Both the position numbers and the translations under genes were made by a program. A stretch of 64,000 nt of DNA from Pirellulales bacterium (GTDB lineage Bacteria > Planctomycetota > Planctomycetia > Pirellulales > Thermoguttaceae), in assembly GCA_016935315.1 (NCBI GenBank), contig JAFGRD010000149.1, positions 1 to 64,000 of the forward strand, written 5' to 3'. The notes under the pieces were generated by a model. It saw only the letters and a program-made list of their open reading frames with translations, was not told where the DNA came from and did no database searches. The number at the start of each line of letters is the position of its first letter. The stretch's first letter is position 1. Of the stretch, positions 25,997 to 34,511 are shown piece by piece.

Positions 25997-27073
25997 TTAA
26001 GTGCTTCTTGTGATCCGCCGGAACTCCACCACGTAGTCTCCGCACTGTTCCTGGTCCTGTGGCACGGTCGTCCGGTGTGGGATGTGCGGGGCATGCTCCG
26101 GTGTTGGCTCGGCGCAATCCGGTGCTGGCGAGGTTTGGAACCCGCAGGTCTCGCGCACAATCCATGGCGGCCGCCGCTTGACCTCGTCGTAGATCCTTCC
26201 GATGTATTCGCCGATGATGCCCAGGCAAATCAACTGGACGCCGCCCAGGAAGAGAATGGCGATGACGATGGTGGCAAATCCCGGCACGGGTCCCCAACCG
26301 ATCCGTGCAAACCAATCGGCAAAGACCCGTTGCAGCAGAGTCAACAGCGTCCCCAGAAAGGCGAAGGTAGAGATCACGAATCCGAGCCGCGTAGCCAGCC
26401 GCAACGGCGACGTCGAAAAGGAGAAGAGCCCGTCCACGGCCAATTGAACCAGTTTGCGAAGGCTGTACTGGGGCCGCCCCGCAGCCCGAGCGTGGCGTTC
26501 GTAATCGAGGCCCACCTGGCGAAATCCGACCCACGCCCGCAATCCGCGCACGAAGCGATTCTGCTCAGGCATCGAGTTCAACAGATCGACCACTTTGCGG
26601 TCCATCAGGCAGAAGTCACCCGAGTCGAGAGGAATCGGCGTTTTCGAGACACACGCCAACGTGCGGTAGAAGAGGCTGTAGCACAGCCGCTTGAGTCCGT
26701 TCTCCTTGCGCCGGCGGCGGATCGCGTAGACCACTTCGTAGCCTTCACGCCATTTGGCGAGAAAGCGATGCATCTCTTCGGGCGGATCCTGCAGGTCGGC
26801 GTCCAGAACGATCACTGCATCGCCCGAAGCGTAGCGGAGCCCGGCCGAGACGGCGGTCTGGTGGCCGAAGTTTCGCGAAAAGCGAATGATCTTCCAGCGC
26901 GAATCGCGCCGGCCGATCTGCTCGACCCGTTGCCAGGTCGACTCGTCGGACCCGTCGTCCACCAGCACGACCTCGAACGGCTCGTTCCAGGATTCGGCCG
27001 CTGTGGTCAATCGCCGATACAGCGGTTCGAGGACTTGCCGCTCGTTGTAGCAAGGCACAACCACGGAGATCAT
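25997..27073 (-). CDS. GT2 glycosyltransferase of the polyprenyl-phosphate sugar synthase type
   Basis: The product has 358 residues. The start at 27073 is fixed by GAGGAGG seven bases upstream and by a four-base ATGA overlap with the preceding GT-C gene. The N-terminal GT-A domain shows ISVVVPCYNE, VLVDDGSDD-type and VLDADLQDPPEEM motifs. Two membrane helices at the C-terminus (about 230-310) are typical of the DPM1/ArnC/GtrB group, which makes undecaprenyl-phosphate sugars. It probably supplies the donor for the GT-C protein encoded immediately upstream. A Pro-rich cytoplasmic tail of about 50 residues is extra. Confidence 0.9.
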   Translation of the reverse strand: MISVVVPCYNERQVLEPLYRRLTTAAESWNEPFEVVLVDDGSDESTWQRVEQIGRRDSRWKIIRFSRNFGHQTAVSAGLRYASGDAVIVLDADLQDPPEEMHRFLAKWREGYEVVYAIRRRRKENGLKRLCYSLFYRTLACVSKTPIPLDSGDFCLMDRKVVDLLNSMPEQNRFVRGLRAWVGFRQVGLDYERHARAAGRPQYSLRKLVQLAVDGLFSFSTSPLRLATRLGFVISTFAFLGTLLTLLQRVFADWFARIGWGPVPGFATIVIAILFLGGVQLICLGIIGEYIGRIYDEVKRRPPWIVRETCGFQTSPAPDCAEPTPEHAPHIPHRTTVPQDQEQCGDYVVEFRRITRST

Positions 27074-28644
27074 CGGACGGCCTCCTCTCGGGAGCGCCGG
27101 CTGGCCCAGGAGGAGCGCCGGCGAAAAACCTGAAGCGCGTATTGATCGAGGAAGTATTCCGATCGGACCTGCCAGGCCAAAGGCCGCGCCGGCCGTAGCG
27201 CCTCGCCACACGGTTCCCATTGCCCACCCAGCATCTCTTGGATGGTCCCCATGGCGGCCGGATCGACCACCACTGCGGAGATCCCGGCCTTCTGCCGGGG
27301 CGTCATGGCCGCCAGATGCCTGCGGCCGGTCTCGACTGACGCTCGCTTCTTTGCGGCGTAGTATGCGGCGCCGTCGCAATAGACGACGTCGTCCGGGCCC
27401 AGACGTCCTTCTACCAAGCCCTCGACATTTCGATAGTCGCGGTCTGTCCACTGGAGAAGCGTCAGTCCCGTAACGAACGGTAAGCCCACCAAGCCGGCCA
27501 GGACGAGCAGGAGAGAAGGCATCACGAGTCCGCCCATCGGCGTCAGACGGGGGCGGCGCGCGGCGAGCTCCGAGCAGAGACATACACACGCGGGCAGATA
27601 GGCCATCCACGCATAATAGCAGGGGTATTGGCCCCTTAAGAGATAGAGTATCGACGGAATGGCCAGACCGCTGGCCACGGCGAACCCCAGCGGTGAACGC
27701 CAGTGCATTCGCCGCCGAACCGTAGCCCACCTAGCCAACCCGAGAATCGTCACGAGCACCAGGAGGAAGCTCGGGTCCTTCAGCCCGCCCGGGATCCGCA
27801 GTTGACCGAGTCGGGCCGCAAGGCCTTCCTGTCCGGCCGCCGAATGCCTGCCGATCGTGGAAGCGAGGAAGTCGCCCCAAACGCCGTGCCAAGTGTAGAA
27901 AGCGAACAGCACGCCTACGCCGGCAGTGCATCCCAGCCCGAGAACGATCGCCTCGCCCAGGAATCTCGTTCTCAGCCATGGCAGCAACAGCAATGACAAC
28001 AGAGCGGCGTACACGAGCAACTGCAGCCCGGCGATCGGAAACAAGACTCCCAAGCCCCCCACGGCGATCAGGCGGACCGGCCGGTTTGAAATCGAATAGG
28101 CCAAGGCCGACGACGACGCCAAGAGAATGCAGACGGCGTCGGGGCGACCGCTGCGGTAGCTGAAGCACACGCCGAACCCCAGAAGCATCAGCGCGATCAA
28201 GGCCAGCCGATATTCAGGCCGCCCAATCAGCCCGTGCCGTCTGACGGCAAGCCAGAGCAGCACCGCGGCAGCCGAAATCAGCACGTAGTTCATCGCGCGA
28301 ACGGCCAAGACGCTGAAACCGAACAGCCCCGTCCAGAGATACAGCAAGGCGGAGTGCAGCGGGACGTTGCCGGCCCAGAATTCGTCGCCGGCTTGGGCGT
28401 ACCACGCCGAGGACGTGAAGCCTTGGCCGAGGTGTAGATTCCAGGCGGGGTCCGTGTAGGCGGCCTCGTCGATCCAGACGGCGGGACATCGACTGCCCGT
28501 CAGGAGGTTGACCGCCAACACCGCGAGGATCAAAACGCATACATAGAACATCTCGCGCCGCGAGGAGTCCGCTTTCAGCGATGCCGAATTGCGCACGCTC
28601 GGTCCCTCACCAGTCAGGGGCTTCCTGACGCCCGCCTCCCACAT
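27070..28644 (-). CDS. GT-C (family 39-like) membrane glycosyltransferase
   Basis: The product has 524 residues. GGGAGAG lies seven bases before the ATG. About a dozen helices are visible, and the first periplasmic loop carries the acidic WIDEAAYTDPAW motif typical of PMT/ArnT-like enzymes, which take a sugar from a polyprenyl phosphate. A soluble C-terminal part (about 420-524) may bind the acceptor. The stop overlaps the start of the GT2 gene, so the pair is probably translationally coupled and works as donor-maker plus transferase. Confidence 0.85.
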   Translation of the reverse strand: MWEAGVRKPLTGEGPSVRNSASLKADSSRREMFYVCVLILAVLAVNLLTGSRCPAVWIDEAAYTDPAWNLHLGQGFTSSAWYAQAGDEFWAGNVPLHSALLYLWTGLFGFSVLAVRAMNYVLISAAAVLLWLAVRRHGLIGRPEYRLALIALMLLGFGVCFSYRSGRPDAVCILLASSSALAYSISNRPVRLIAVGGLGVLFPIAGLQLLVYAALLSLLLLPWLRTRFLGEAIVLGLGCTAGVGVLFAFYTWHGVWGDFLASTIGRHSAAGQEGLAARLGQLRIPGGLKDPSFLLVLVTILGLARWATVRRRMHWRSPLGFAVASGLAIPSILYLLRGQYPCYYAWMAYLPACVCLCSELAARRPRLTPMGGLVMPSLLLVLAGLVGLPFVTGLTLLQWTDRDYRNVEGLVEGRLGPDDVVYCDGAAYYAAKKRASVETGRRHLAAMTPRQKAGISAVVVDPAAMGTIQEMLGGQWEPCGEALRPARPLAWQVRSEYFLDQYALQVFRRRSSWASRRSREEAVR

Positions 28645-28662
28645 CGCACAACTCTCCCATGT

Positions 28663-29604
28663 TCACATTTGAGGGCGAAGTATACCGGCGTCGCCGTGGC
28701 GACCACAAGGGTAATCCGGCTGCAGGGAATGTCCGATGCAACACTTCTTGCCCCGGGACTCGCAACAGAACAGCCTGTCGAAGCGTGCCAGCGCTTCCGC
28801 GTGGGCATCCTCGTGCAGCCAAAACGTGTTGATGTGTTGGGCGATGAAGTCTTCGACGCGACGAAGCGGCTTCCCCTCCGGTGTGAAGAGCCGATAGCCG
28901 TGCCGCCCGGCCAATTGCATGACCTCTGCATGGTCGGCTTGAATCTCGACCATCAGCATCGGGTGGACGTTCTGCAGCAGGGACGATGCCCCTTGAAGAA
29001 CCTCGCGTTCAAATCCTTCGACGTCGATCTTGATAAAACCCGGTCGGACCGCTTCTTCCCGGCAAAACTCGTCCAGTGCGACGACGTCGACAACCGTTTG
29101 CCGCACGTCGGCACCGGCGGCGTACGCTCGTGCCTTGTTCGTCTCGAGCACCTCGAAGTCGTGCACAAACGAGTTGTTCTGGCCGGTAAGGCCTTCGATG
29201 TAGAAGACCCGACGCTCGTTGCGGCTGCCGGCGCCTTTCTCGACGACCGTGACGTTTGCCTTTCCGCGAGTATTGTGTCGCAGGTAGGGCAGGTTGTTTT
29301 CGCCGGGTTCGAAAACGAAAACCTGGCCCTCGGGCCCCACTAGGCTTGCCAGATACAGGGCCACGTAGCCGGTGTGCCCACCGACGTCCAAAACCGTTGC
29401 ACCCTCGGAGAGGAACCGGCGGAACAACTGCATCGTTGCGGCCTCGCGTTGCCGTCCGTGGAACCAGTAGCCTTTGTGGTGGTAGCTGTGGATGCGGATG
29501 CGGTCGCCGGTGTAGTGGTGCCGGATGGTGATGTCGCCCGGGTTGAACCTGGCCAACAACGGCAGGAAGACCCGACGGAGGATTCTGCTCTTGTGGACTC
29601 TCAT
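28663..29604 (-). CDS. FkbM-family methyltransferase
   Basis: The product has 313 residues. Motif I is VLDVGGHTGYVALYLA, VFVFEPGENN is the acidic loop, and GFIKIDVEGFEREVL is the FkbM hallmark. It probably O-methylates a sugar or similar group of the glycan using SAM. The first four bases overlap the end of the HAD gene (ATGA). The C-terminal 60 residues hold three cysteines near CCESRGKKC whose role is unclear. Confidence 0.9.
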   Translation of the reverse strand: MRVHKSRILRRVFLPLLARFNPGDITIRHHYTGDRIRIHSYHHKGYWFHGRQREAATMQLFRRFLSEGATVLDVGGHTGYVALYLASLVGPEGQVFVFEPGENNLPYLRHNTRGKANVTVVEKGAGSRNERRVFYIEGLTGQNNSFVHDFEVLETNKARAYAAGADVRQTVVDVVALDEFCREEAVRPGFIKIDVEGFEREVLQGASSLLQNVHPMLMVEIQADHAEVMQLAGRHGYRLFTPEGKPLRRVEDFIAQHINTFWLHEDAHAEALARFDRLFCCESRGKKCCIGHSLQPDYPCGRHGDAGILRPQM

Positions 29605-30350
29605 GCGGGACTCCGAACGGCCAAAGGCTGCCCTCGGCGGGATGCCGCTTCAGGCAATCCGCCTGCGCAATCAGTGAGAAGGTCCTCCAGTTCACCGAGA
29701 TCCGCGATTTCCGCGTCTGGAGCGTCGTCCGCCCCGTGTGGCTGAAGATCGCGATGCTCGCCGCGCGGGAGGCGCACGCGAATCGTGCCCATGCCGACCG
29801 CACGGGCGCCGCGAAAGTCCTTGGCCGGGTTGTCGCCGACGTAAACGGCTTCGGTTGCGGGGACCTGAAGCTCCCGCAGCACGGCCTCGAACGGTTTAGG
29901 ACTCGGTTTCCAGGCATCACGTCCCAAGGCGTCGGAAAAGACCACGGCGCTGAGATAACGCCGCACGCCCAACGCGGACACCTTGCGACGCTGGACTTCC
30001 AGGTATCCGTCGGTCACCAGACCCAGGCGGTGTCTTCGACCGAGGTGTTCGAGCAAATGGCGGACCGCAGGCTGCAGCCGTATGGCCGGTTCATGCCAGC
30101 GATAAACGCGCACCATAGACGTGATCCGACCGTCCGGCGGAAGCCCGCGGCCGGCGAGCCAGCGATTGAACGTATCGCCGCGAACGCCTTGCTCGAAAAG
30201 ACCTTGCAGCTCGGCGAAACTCCGCTTCCTCGGCCATCCCAGCTCGGCCTCGGCCCAGGCGGCGACCGCACGCATCCCGCTGAGCACGTAGTCGCGTTCC
30301 GGATAAAGTGTGTCGTCCAGGTCAAACACGATGGCTTGCCATCTGCTCAC
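29601..30350 (-). CDS. HAD-family hydrolase
   Basis: The product has 249 residues and starts with GTG (30350). Catalytic motif I is VFDLDDTLY (Asp10, Asp12), motif II is LVTDG, the motif III lysine lies in WKPSPKPF, and motif IV is VYVGDNPAKDF. An alpha-helical cap lies between motifs I and II. It is likely a small-molecule phosphatase. It overlaps the ATP-grasp gene by 29 bases and the FkbM gene by four, so it is probably co-translated with both, which points to a joint step in making one glycan component. Confidence 0.9.
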   Translation of the reverse strand: MSRWQAIVFDLDDTLYPERDYVLSGMRAVAAWAEAELGWPRKRSFAELQGLFEQGVRGDTFNRWLAGRGLPPDGRITSMVRVYRWHEPAIRLQPAVRHLLEHLGRRHRLGLVTDGYLEVQRRKVSALGVRRYLSAVVFSDALGRDAWKPSPKPFEAVLRELQVPATEAVYVGDNPAKDFRGARAVGMGTIRVRLPRGEHRDLQPHGADDAPDAEIADLGELEDLLTDCAGGLPEAASRRGQPLAVRSPA

Positions 30351-31359
30351 GTTCGGCCTCGGTCAGAAACAGGGACTGATCGAATCGGGAAAGGTACACG
30401 CCGCGGCGGTACGACCCCAGCGGTGGAATCTCAACCGGCATGTCGGCTACCGCTGCCAGCAGCCAGAGCGGCGAGTTCGCCCCCGCCGAGATTCCCAGCG
30501 GCAGCCCGCCACCGAGCCGGGCGTTGATCTCGGTGAACACCGGCACGGGCCCGCGATCGCGAGTGTCCTTCATCATGCACTGTACCGTCACGGGGCCCAC
30601 GGCGGGCAATGCCCCTGCGATTCGCACGCATGCCTCGGCGATCGCCGGGTCGAAAACCGTCATGCCCACGGTCACTTCGCCGCCCCGCACGCGAATCCGC
30701 TGTCTTGAAACGACCGACAGCACCTTCCCGTCCAGGTCGCAGATCACGTCGTTGGTGATTTCCGGGCCCGGAAGGTATTCTTGTACGATCGGGTCGGTGA
30801 CGTACTCGCAGAAGAACTCCAACTGACGGGGATTTTTGACCTTGAAGGTCTCTTGTGATGCACTTCCCCCGCGCGGCTTGATGAATAGCGGATAATCCGC
30901 CTTGGCTGGGTCCAATTCCCCCGGCAGCCATGATGCGGCGACGGTCAATCCCAGGCCGCGGAAGAACTCGCAGGTATGCCACTTGTCGGCCGCAATCGCG
31001 CTGGCCTTCGGCGAAACTACCGCCAGACGGGCGCCGGTTGCCTCCAACTCGCGCCGATGCGCGGCCAGCACCGGAATGTCCGGATCAATCAGCGGAAACA
31101 CCACGGCAGGCCGTTCGCGTTCGAGAATCGTTAGCAGCGAGGGAATATATCCGGGATCATCCAACCGCGGAACAAGGTAGGTCGTATCGGCCAACCGCAG
31201 CGCAGGTGCCAGCGGGTCGATGTCCACGGCTACAATGCGGCCGGAGATTCCCAGCGTCTGGTACGCCTCGCGGAAGCTTCGCAAGAGTTCCACGCGACGG
31301 CCGACGCTGGTGAACAGCACATTGACGCCAGCGCTCGAGTTGGTTCGCTCTGCGATCAT
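30322..31359 (-). CDS. ATP-grasp ligase
   Basis: The product has 345 residues. The ATG at 31359 overlaps the stop of the sugar transferase (ATGA); the frame is open to 31641 but only in shadow of that gene. A Rossmann-like N-terminus (VNVLFTSVGRRVELLRSF) is followed by an ATP-grasp core with PLFIKPRGGSASQETFKV and the metal-binding end VFTEINARLGGGLPLG. It resembles the short carbamoyl-phosphate-synthase-like ligases found in capsule loci. Such enzymes join a carboxylate to an amine through an acyl phosphate, so amide decoration of a sugar acid or amino sugar is a reasonable inference. Confidence 0.87.
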   Translation of the reverse strand: MIAERTNSSAGVNVLFTSVGRRVELLRSFREAYQTLGISGRIVAVDIDPLAPALRLADTTYLVPRLDDPGYIPSLLTILERERPAVVFPLIDPDIPVLAAHRRELEATGARLAVVSPKASAIAADKWHTCEFFRGLGLTVAASWLPGELDPAKADYPLFIKPRGGSASQETFKVKNPRQLEFFCEYVTDPIVQEYLPGPEITNDVICDLDGKVLSVVSRQRIRVRGGEVTVGMTVFDPAIAEACVRIAGALPAVGPVTVQCMMKDTRDRGPVPVFTEINARLGGGLPLGISAGANSPLWLLAAVADMPVEIPPLGSYRRGVYLSRFDQSLFLTEAEREQMASHRV

Positions 31360-32087
31360 GGCTTCGCCGCCGTTTGGGTTCTGTTTGGTTTGCGGGGCTG
31401 ATGCTGGGGTCGGTCCGGTGCGGGCGCCGGTTCGCGCCGGGATGAGCCCGGCGACTCGCTGGCCGGCAAATGGGGCGGCTTGTCGGTCGATCCCATGAAC
31501 TCCGGCATGGTGGCGTCTCCGTCGTGGCTGATTCCCTCGCGGCGGAGAACCTGCCAGACCGTGAGCAGGAGAATCCAAGCGTCGAGCCTTGGGCTCTGGT
31601 GATCCACGTACCACACGTCTAACGCGAACTTCTCTTCCCACGAAAGGCGATTGCGGCCGTTGACCTGGGTCCAGCCGGTAAGTCCGGGAGTAACCTCATG
31701 TCGCCGGGCTTGCTCGGGTGTGTAGCGGTCGAGGTATCGCATCAACAGCGGGCGCGGCCCGACAAGGCTCAACTGGCCGCGTAGGACGTTGAAAAGCTGG
31801 GGAAGCTCGTCGAGGCTGGTGCGTCGCAGCAGACGTCCCAAGCCGGTCAGACGCTCGGCGTCGGAAAGAGGCTGTCCATCACGCCCGAACGCCTCGCGCA
31901 TCGTGCGAAACTTGACCAGCGTGAATGGGTTCCCCCGGTAACCGGCCCGGACCTGCCGAAACAACACCGGCCGCCCCATGGCAACGCAGATGCAGCCGGC
32001 GATCAGCATCATTGCCGGAGCGGCCAGTACGAGCAAAGCGACGGCAACCAGGAAGTCCATCACACGTCTTGGGAGTGTCAATCGCAT
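31356..32087 (-). CDS. Initiating sugar-phosphate transferase (small monotopic PGT type)
   Basis: The product has 243 residues from ATG 32087; upstream in-frame sequence overlaps the previous gene. One N-terminal membrane segment (about 10-35) is followed by the family core: KFRTM, the SLDELPQLFNVLRG catalytic block, LVGPRPLLM and PGLTGWTQVNGRN. Enzymes of this group transfer a sugar 1-phosphate from its nucleotide to undecaprenyl phosphate, which starts the lipid-linked repeat unit. A Pro-rich tail of about 50 residues after the catalytic domain is unusual. The stop overlaps the ATP-grasp start. Confidence 0.93.
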   Translation of the reverse strand: MRLTLPRRVMDFLVAVALLVLAAPAMMLIAGCICVAMGRPVLFRQVRAGYRGNPFTLVKFRTMREAFGRDGQPLSDAERLTGLGRLLRRTSLDELPQLFNVLRGQLSLVGPRPLLMRYLDRYTPEQARRHEVTPGLTGWTQVNGRNRLSWEEKFALDVWYVDHQSPRLDAWILLLTVWQVLRREGISHDGDATMPEFMGSTDKPPHLPASESPGSSRREPAPAPDRPQHQPRKPNRTQTAAKP

Positions 32088-32127
32088 CGGACGTTCAATT
32101 CGTCGAAATCGTACGATTCGTGGAATA

Positions 32128-33363
32128 TCATGCAGCCTTTCGCCTTTCCTGGAATCCAGCCGTATCCAGGAGCAGCGACATCCAAAGCTCGGCAAGCTTC
32201 GCGCGGTCGAAACGCTCTTCACCTACCCGGCGTGCGGCGGCTCCCGCCCGAGTCAGCCACGACCGGTTGTGTAACGCCGCCACCATGGCATCGGCCGATG
32301 CCTCCAAGTCGTGGGGATCCAGCACCAGACCGCACTCGGTTTGGCGAATCAGGTCGGCCCACCAGCCTTCGTGATTGATGGCGATTGGTCGGCCGGCGGC
32401 CATGGCATCGTAGACCTTGCTGGCCGAGTTGTTCCACATCTGTCGCACGTCGAGGAATACGGAGGTGGCCATGTCGGCAGCCGAGAGGATGGGCGGCATG
32501 TCCGTCTTGGGAATGGGTGGGTGGATGAAGAAGCTCTTCTGCCATACATCCAGCTCCTTCGCCACGCTGCGCACTTTCGCCTCCTCTCGGCCGGTCCCTA
32601 CGACCAGGAAACGGATCTCCGGGTCGCGGACACGCACGGCCGCCGCAAGGCGTGCAAGGTAATCCACGCCGTTGATCAGTCCCATCGTACCGGTGTAGAC
32701 GACCAGAGGGCGGTCCTGCAGCCACGGGTGACGATTGCGGAAGGCCCGGCCGGCCGCCTCGTCGGCGCGGAACAGCTCCAGGTCACAGCCGTTGGGAATC
32801 GTCGTGACCTTTTCTTCCGGATACCCGGTTGCCACGATGCCGGCCTTCATGCCCGGCGAGAACGCCACGATGTGGGCGGCGTTCCGATAGGCAAACCGCT
32901 CCAACCAGCGGGCAGCCGCGATCGCCGGGCGGCTCTTGAGCGCCCCAACGGCGATCGGCATCTCCGGCCAGAGGTCGGCCACCTCGAACACCATGGGGAT
33001 CGACTTGCGGCGCGACACGTGCACGCCGGGCAGGGCAATGGTCAGCGGGCTGCTGCTGGCATAGACCAGGTCGCCCGGCAGCGTGACTGCCTTGCGGGCG
33101 GCCGCCCAGGCAAACTGGAAGAAGGCACGGATGCGCCGCTTGAAGCTCATGTGGTTCGAGTACAGCAGCGGATACCAATGCACGCGGATACCGGCTTCCT
33201 CGGTCTCATGCCAGGCCGCCGAGCTTCCCGTGCAGTCGGCGGTGACCATGTGGACCTCGTGTCCCCGCGCCACGAGTTGTCGGGCCATTTCATAGGAGTA
33301 GGTGCCGCCGTTCATTTGCGGAGTCTTGAAGTACTGGTGCAGATAAATGACTCGCATCATCAT
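32128..33363 (-). CDS. GT4 glycosyltransferase, WbuB-like
   Basis: The product has 411 residues. The N-terminal GT-B half has LHQYFKTPQMNGGTYSYE, the pattern of the WbuB group (fucosamine transferases). The C-terminal half has PNGCDLELF, VYTGTMG and a SKVYDAMAAGRPI donor site. It probably adds an amino sugar as the second residue on the undecaprenyl-linked sugar at the cytoplasmic face. It starts 42 bases after the preceding glycosyltransferase and ends 40 bases before the initiating transferase. Confidence 0.88.
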   Translation of the reverse strand: MMMRVIYLHQYFKTPQMNGGTYSYEMARQLVARGHEVHMVTADCTGSSAAWHETEEAGIRVHWYPLLYSNHMSFKRRIRAFFQFAWAAARKAVTLPGDLVYASSSPLTIALPGVHVSRRKSIPMVFEVADLWPEMPIAVGALKSRPAIAAARWLERFAYRNAAHIVAFSPGMKAGIVATGYPEEKVTTIPNGCDLELFRADEAAGRAFRNRHPWLQDRPLVVYTGTMGLINGVDYLARLAAAVRVRDPEIRFLVVGTGREEAKVRSVAKELDVWQKSFFIHPPIPKTDMPPILSAADMATSVFLDVRQMWNNSASKVYDAMAAGRPIAINHEGWWADLIRQTECGLVLDPHDLEASADAMVAALHNRSWLTRAGAAARRVGEERFDRAKLAELWMSLLLDTAGFQERRKAA

Positions 33364-33405
33364 TGCTTCCCGGTTTTCCCGTGCGATTTGATCACGCTTG
33401 GCGGC

Positions 33406-34509
33406 TCACGCTGCCCACCTGCGATAGGCCTGGAGCGACTGGGCCGCCACCGTCTCCCAACCGTAGCGTTCGGCCGCCAGCCGTCTCGCGAAGGCGCCTG
33501 CCTGCTGCAACGGCAGTCTGCCGGCCGCAAGGACCTGCCTTAACCCGTCGGCGATTCCGTTTGGCGACGGTTCCACGCTCCAGCCGGCGCCGGCCGCAGC
33601 CACCTCTTCGGCCATGTTAGTTACGGGTGTCAACAGACAGGGCACGCCGTAGGCGAGGGCCTCCAGCACGGCCATGGGATGGCCTTCGCTGCGCGAGGGA
33701 TGGAGAAACACGTCGGCGTGATGCAGCACAGATGCTTTGACTCGGTCGACCACCGGACCGTGCAGTCTGACAAGGTCCTCCAGGTGCAGCCCGGTGATTC
33801 GCTCCGCAAGCAGCCTCGCGCTGCCGCGCCAATCGGGGCCGTATAGTTCGACCAGCGCACGGGCGCGCTGCAGCTCGGGCCGGACGTCGTGGCAGGCCTC
33901 CAGCAGCATGTCAAGGCCCTTGTATTGAACGTGCAGCCGGCCGATGAACACCAGCCGCAACTGCCCCGATTGGCCTGGCGTGGCCAGTTCGGCCGGTGGC
34001 GGGATGCTGGCCCCGTTGCCCACCACGAACTTCGGGCGGTTCCATCCGCGCGACACCTCGGCTTCCCCTTGACTGAGGTAGTGGACGGCGGCCGCTCGAG
34101 AAACCATCCTGTCGAAGAAGAACAGATTGGCGAGCTTCTTCTTCCACGACCGATAGGCTTGGGCGTAATGCGTCATGCCGCCGCGAGGGCAAATGATGTA
34201 GGGGATTCCGGCCTTGCGCAGCCTGGCGGCCAGCCGTGCGTGTTCGGGAATGTAGGTGCTGTGGAAAACAACGACATCGGGTCGGTCAAACGGATCCGGC
34301 AGGCTCAGCCGACCACCGCGGCCAAGCCGAATCTTGCCGTGGAAGGTGGGCAATCCCGCCTCGGGCGGCTCTCCTGCATCGACTGTGCTGATCGCCAATG
34401 CGGCGTGCACGCCGTCGATGCTGTTCTGCGCCGCGACCAGCGCGGGAATGCTCACGGCAAGACCGCCGATCTCTTGCCAACGAATTGGGGCTACGTGCAA
34501 CACGATCAC
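33406..34509 (-). CDS. GT4 glycosyltransferase
   Basis: The product has 367 residues. The start is GTG 34509, set by AGGAGAG six bases upstream; the frame is open far upstream but only as a shadow of the O-antigen ligase gene. Family features are the HSTYIPEH and CPRGGMTHYAQ blocks in the N-terminal half, LVFIGRLHVQYKGLDMLLEA, and the E-x7-E nucleotide-sugar site in SEGHPMAVLEALAYGVP. It is probably a retaining transferase acting on the lipid-linked oligosaccharide. It starts two bases after the stop of the ligase gene. Confidence 0.9.
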   Translation of the reverse strand: MIVLHVAPIRWQEIGGLAVSIPALVAAQNSIDGVHAALAISTVDAGEPPEAGLPTFHGKIRLGRGGRLSLPDPFDRPDVVVFHSTYIPEHARLAARLRKAGIPYIICPRGGMTHYAQAYRSWKKKLANLFFFDRMVSRAAAVHYLSQGEAEVSRGWNRPKFVVGNGASIPPPAELATPGQSGQLRLVFIGRLHVQYKGLDMLLEACHDVRPELQRARALVELYGPDWRGSARLLAERITGLHLEDLVRLHGPVVDRVKASVLHHADVFLHPSRSEGHPMAVLEALAYGVPCLLTPVTNMAEEVAAAGAGWSVEPSPNGIADGLRQVLAAGRLPLQQAGAFARRLAAERYGWETVAAQSLQAYRRWAA

Positions 34510-34511
34510 AA

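Noticed and set aside
25052-27133. 693-codon plus-strand frame
   Set aside because: Antisense across two clear genes (DegT aminotransferase and GT2), with no motif of its own.
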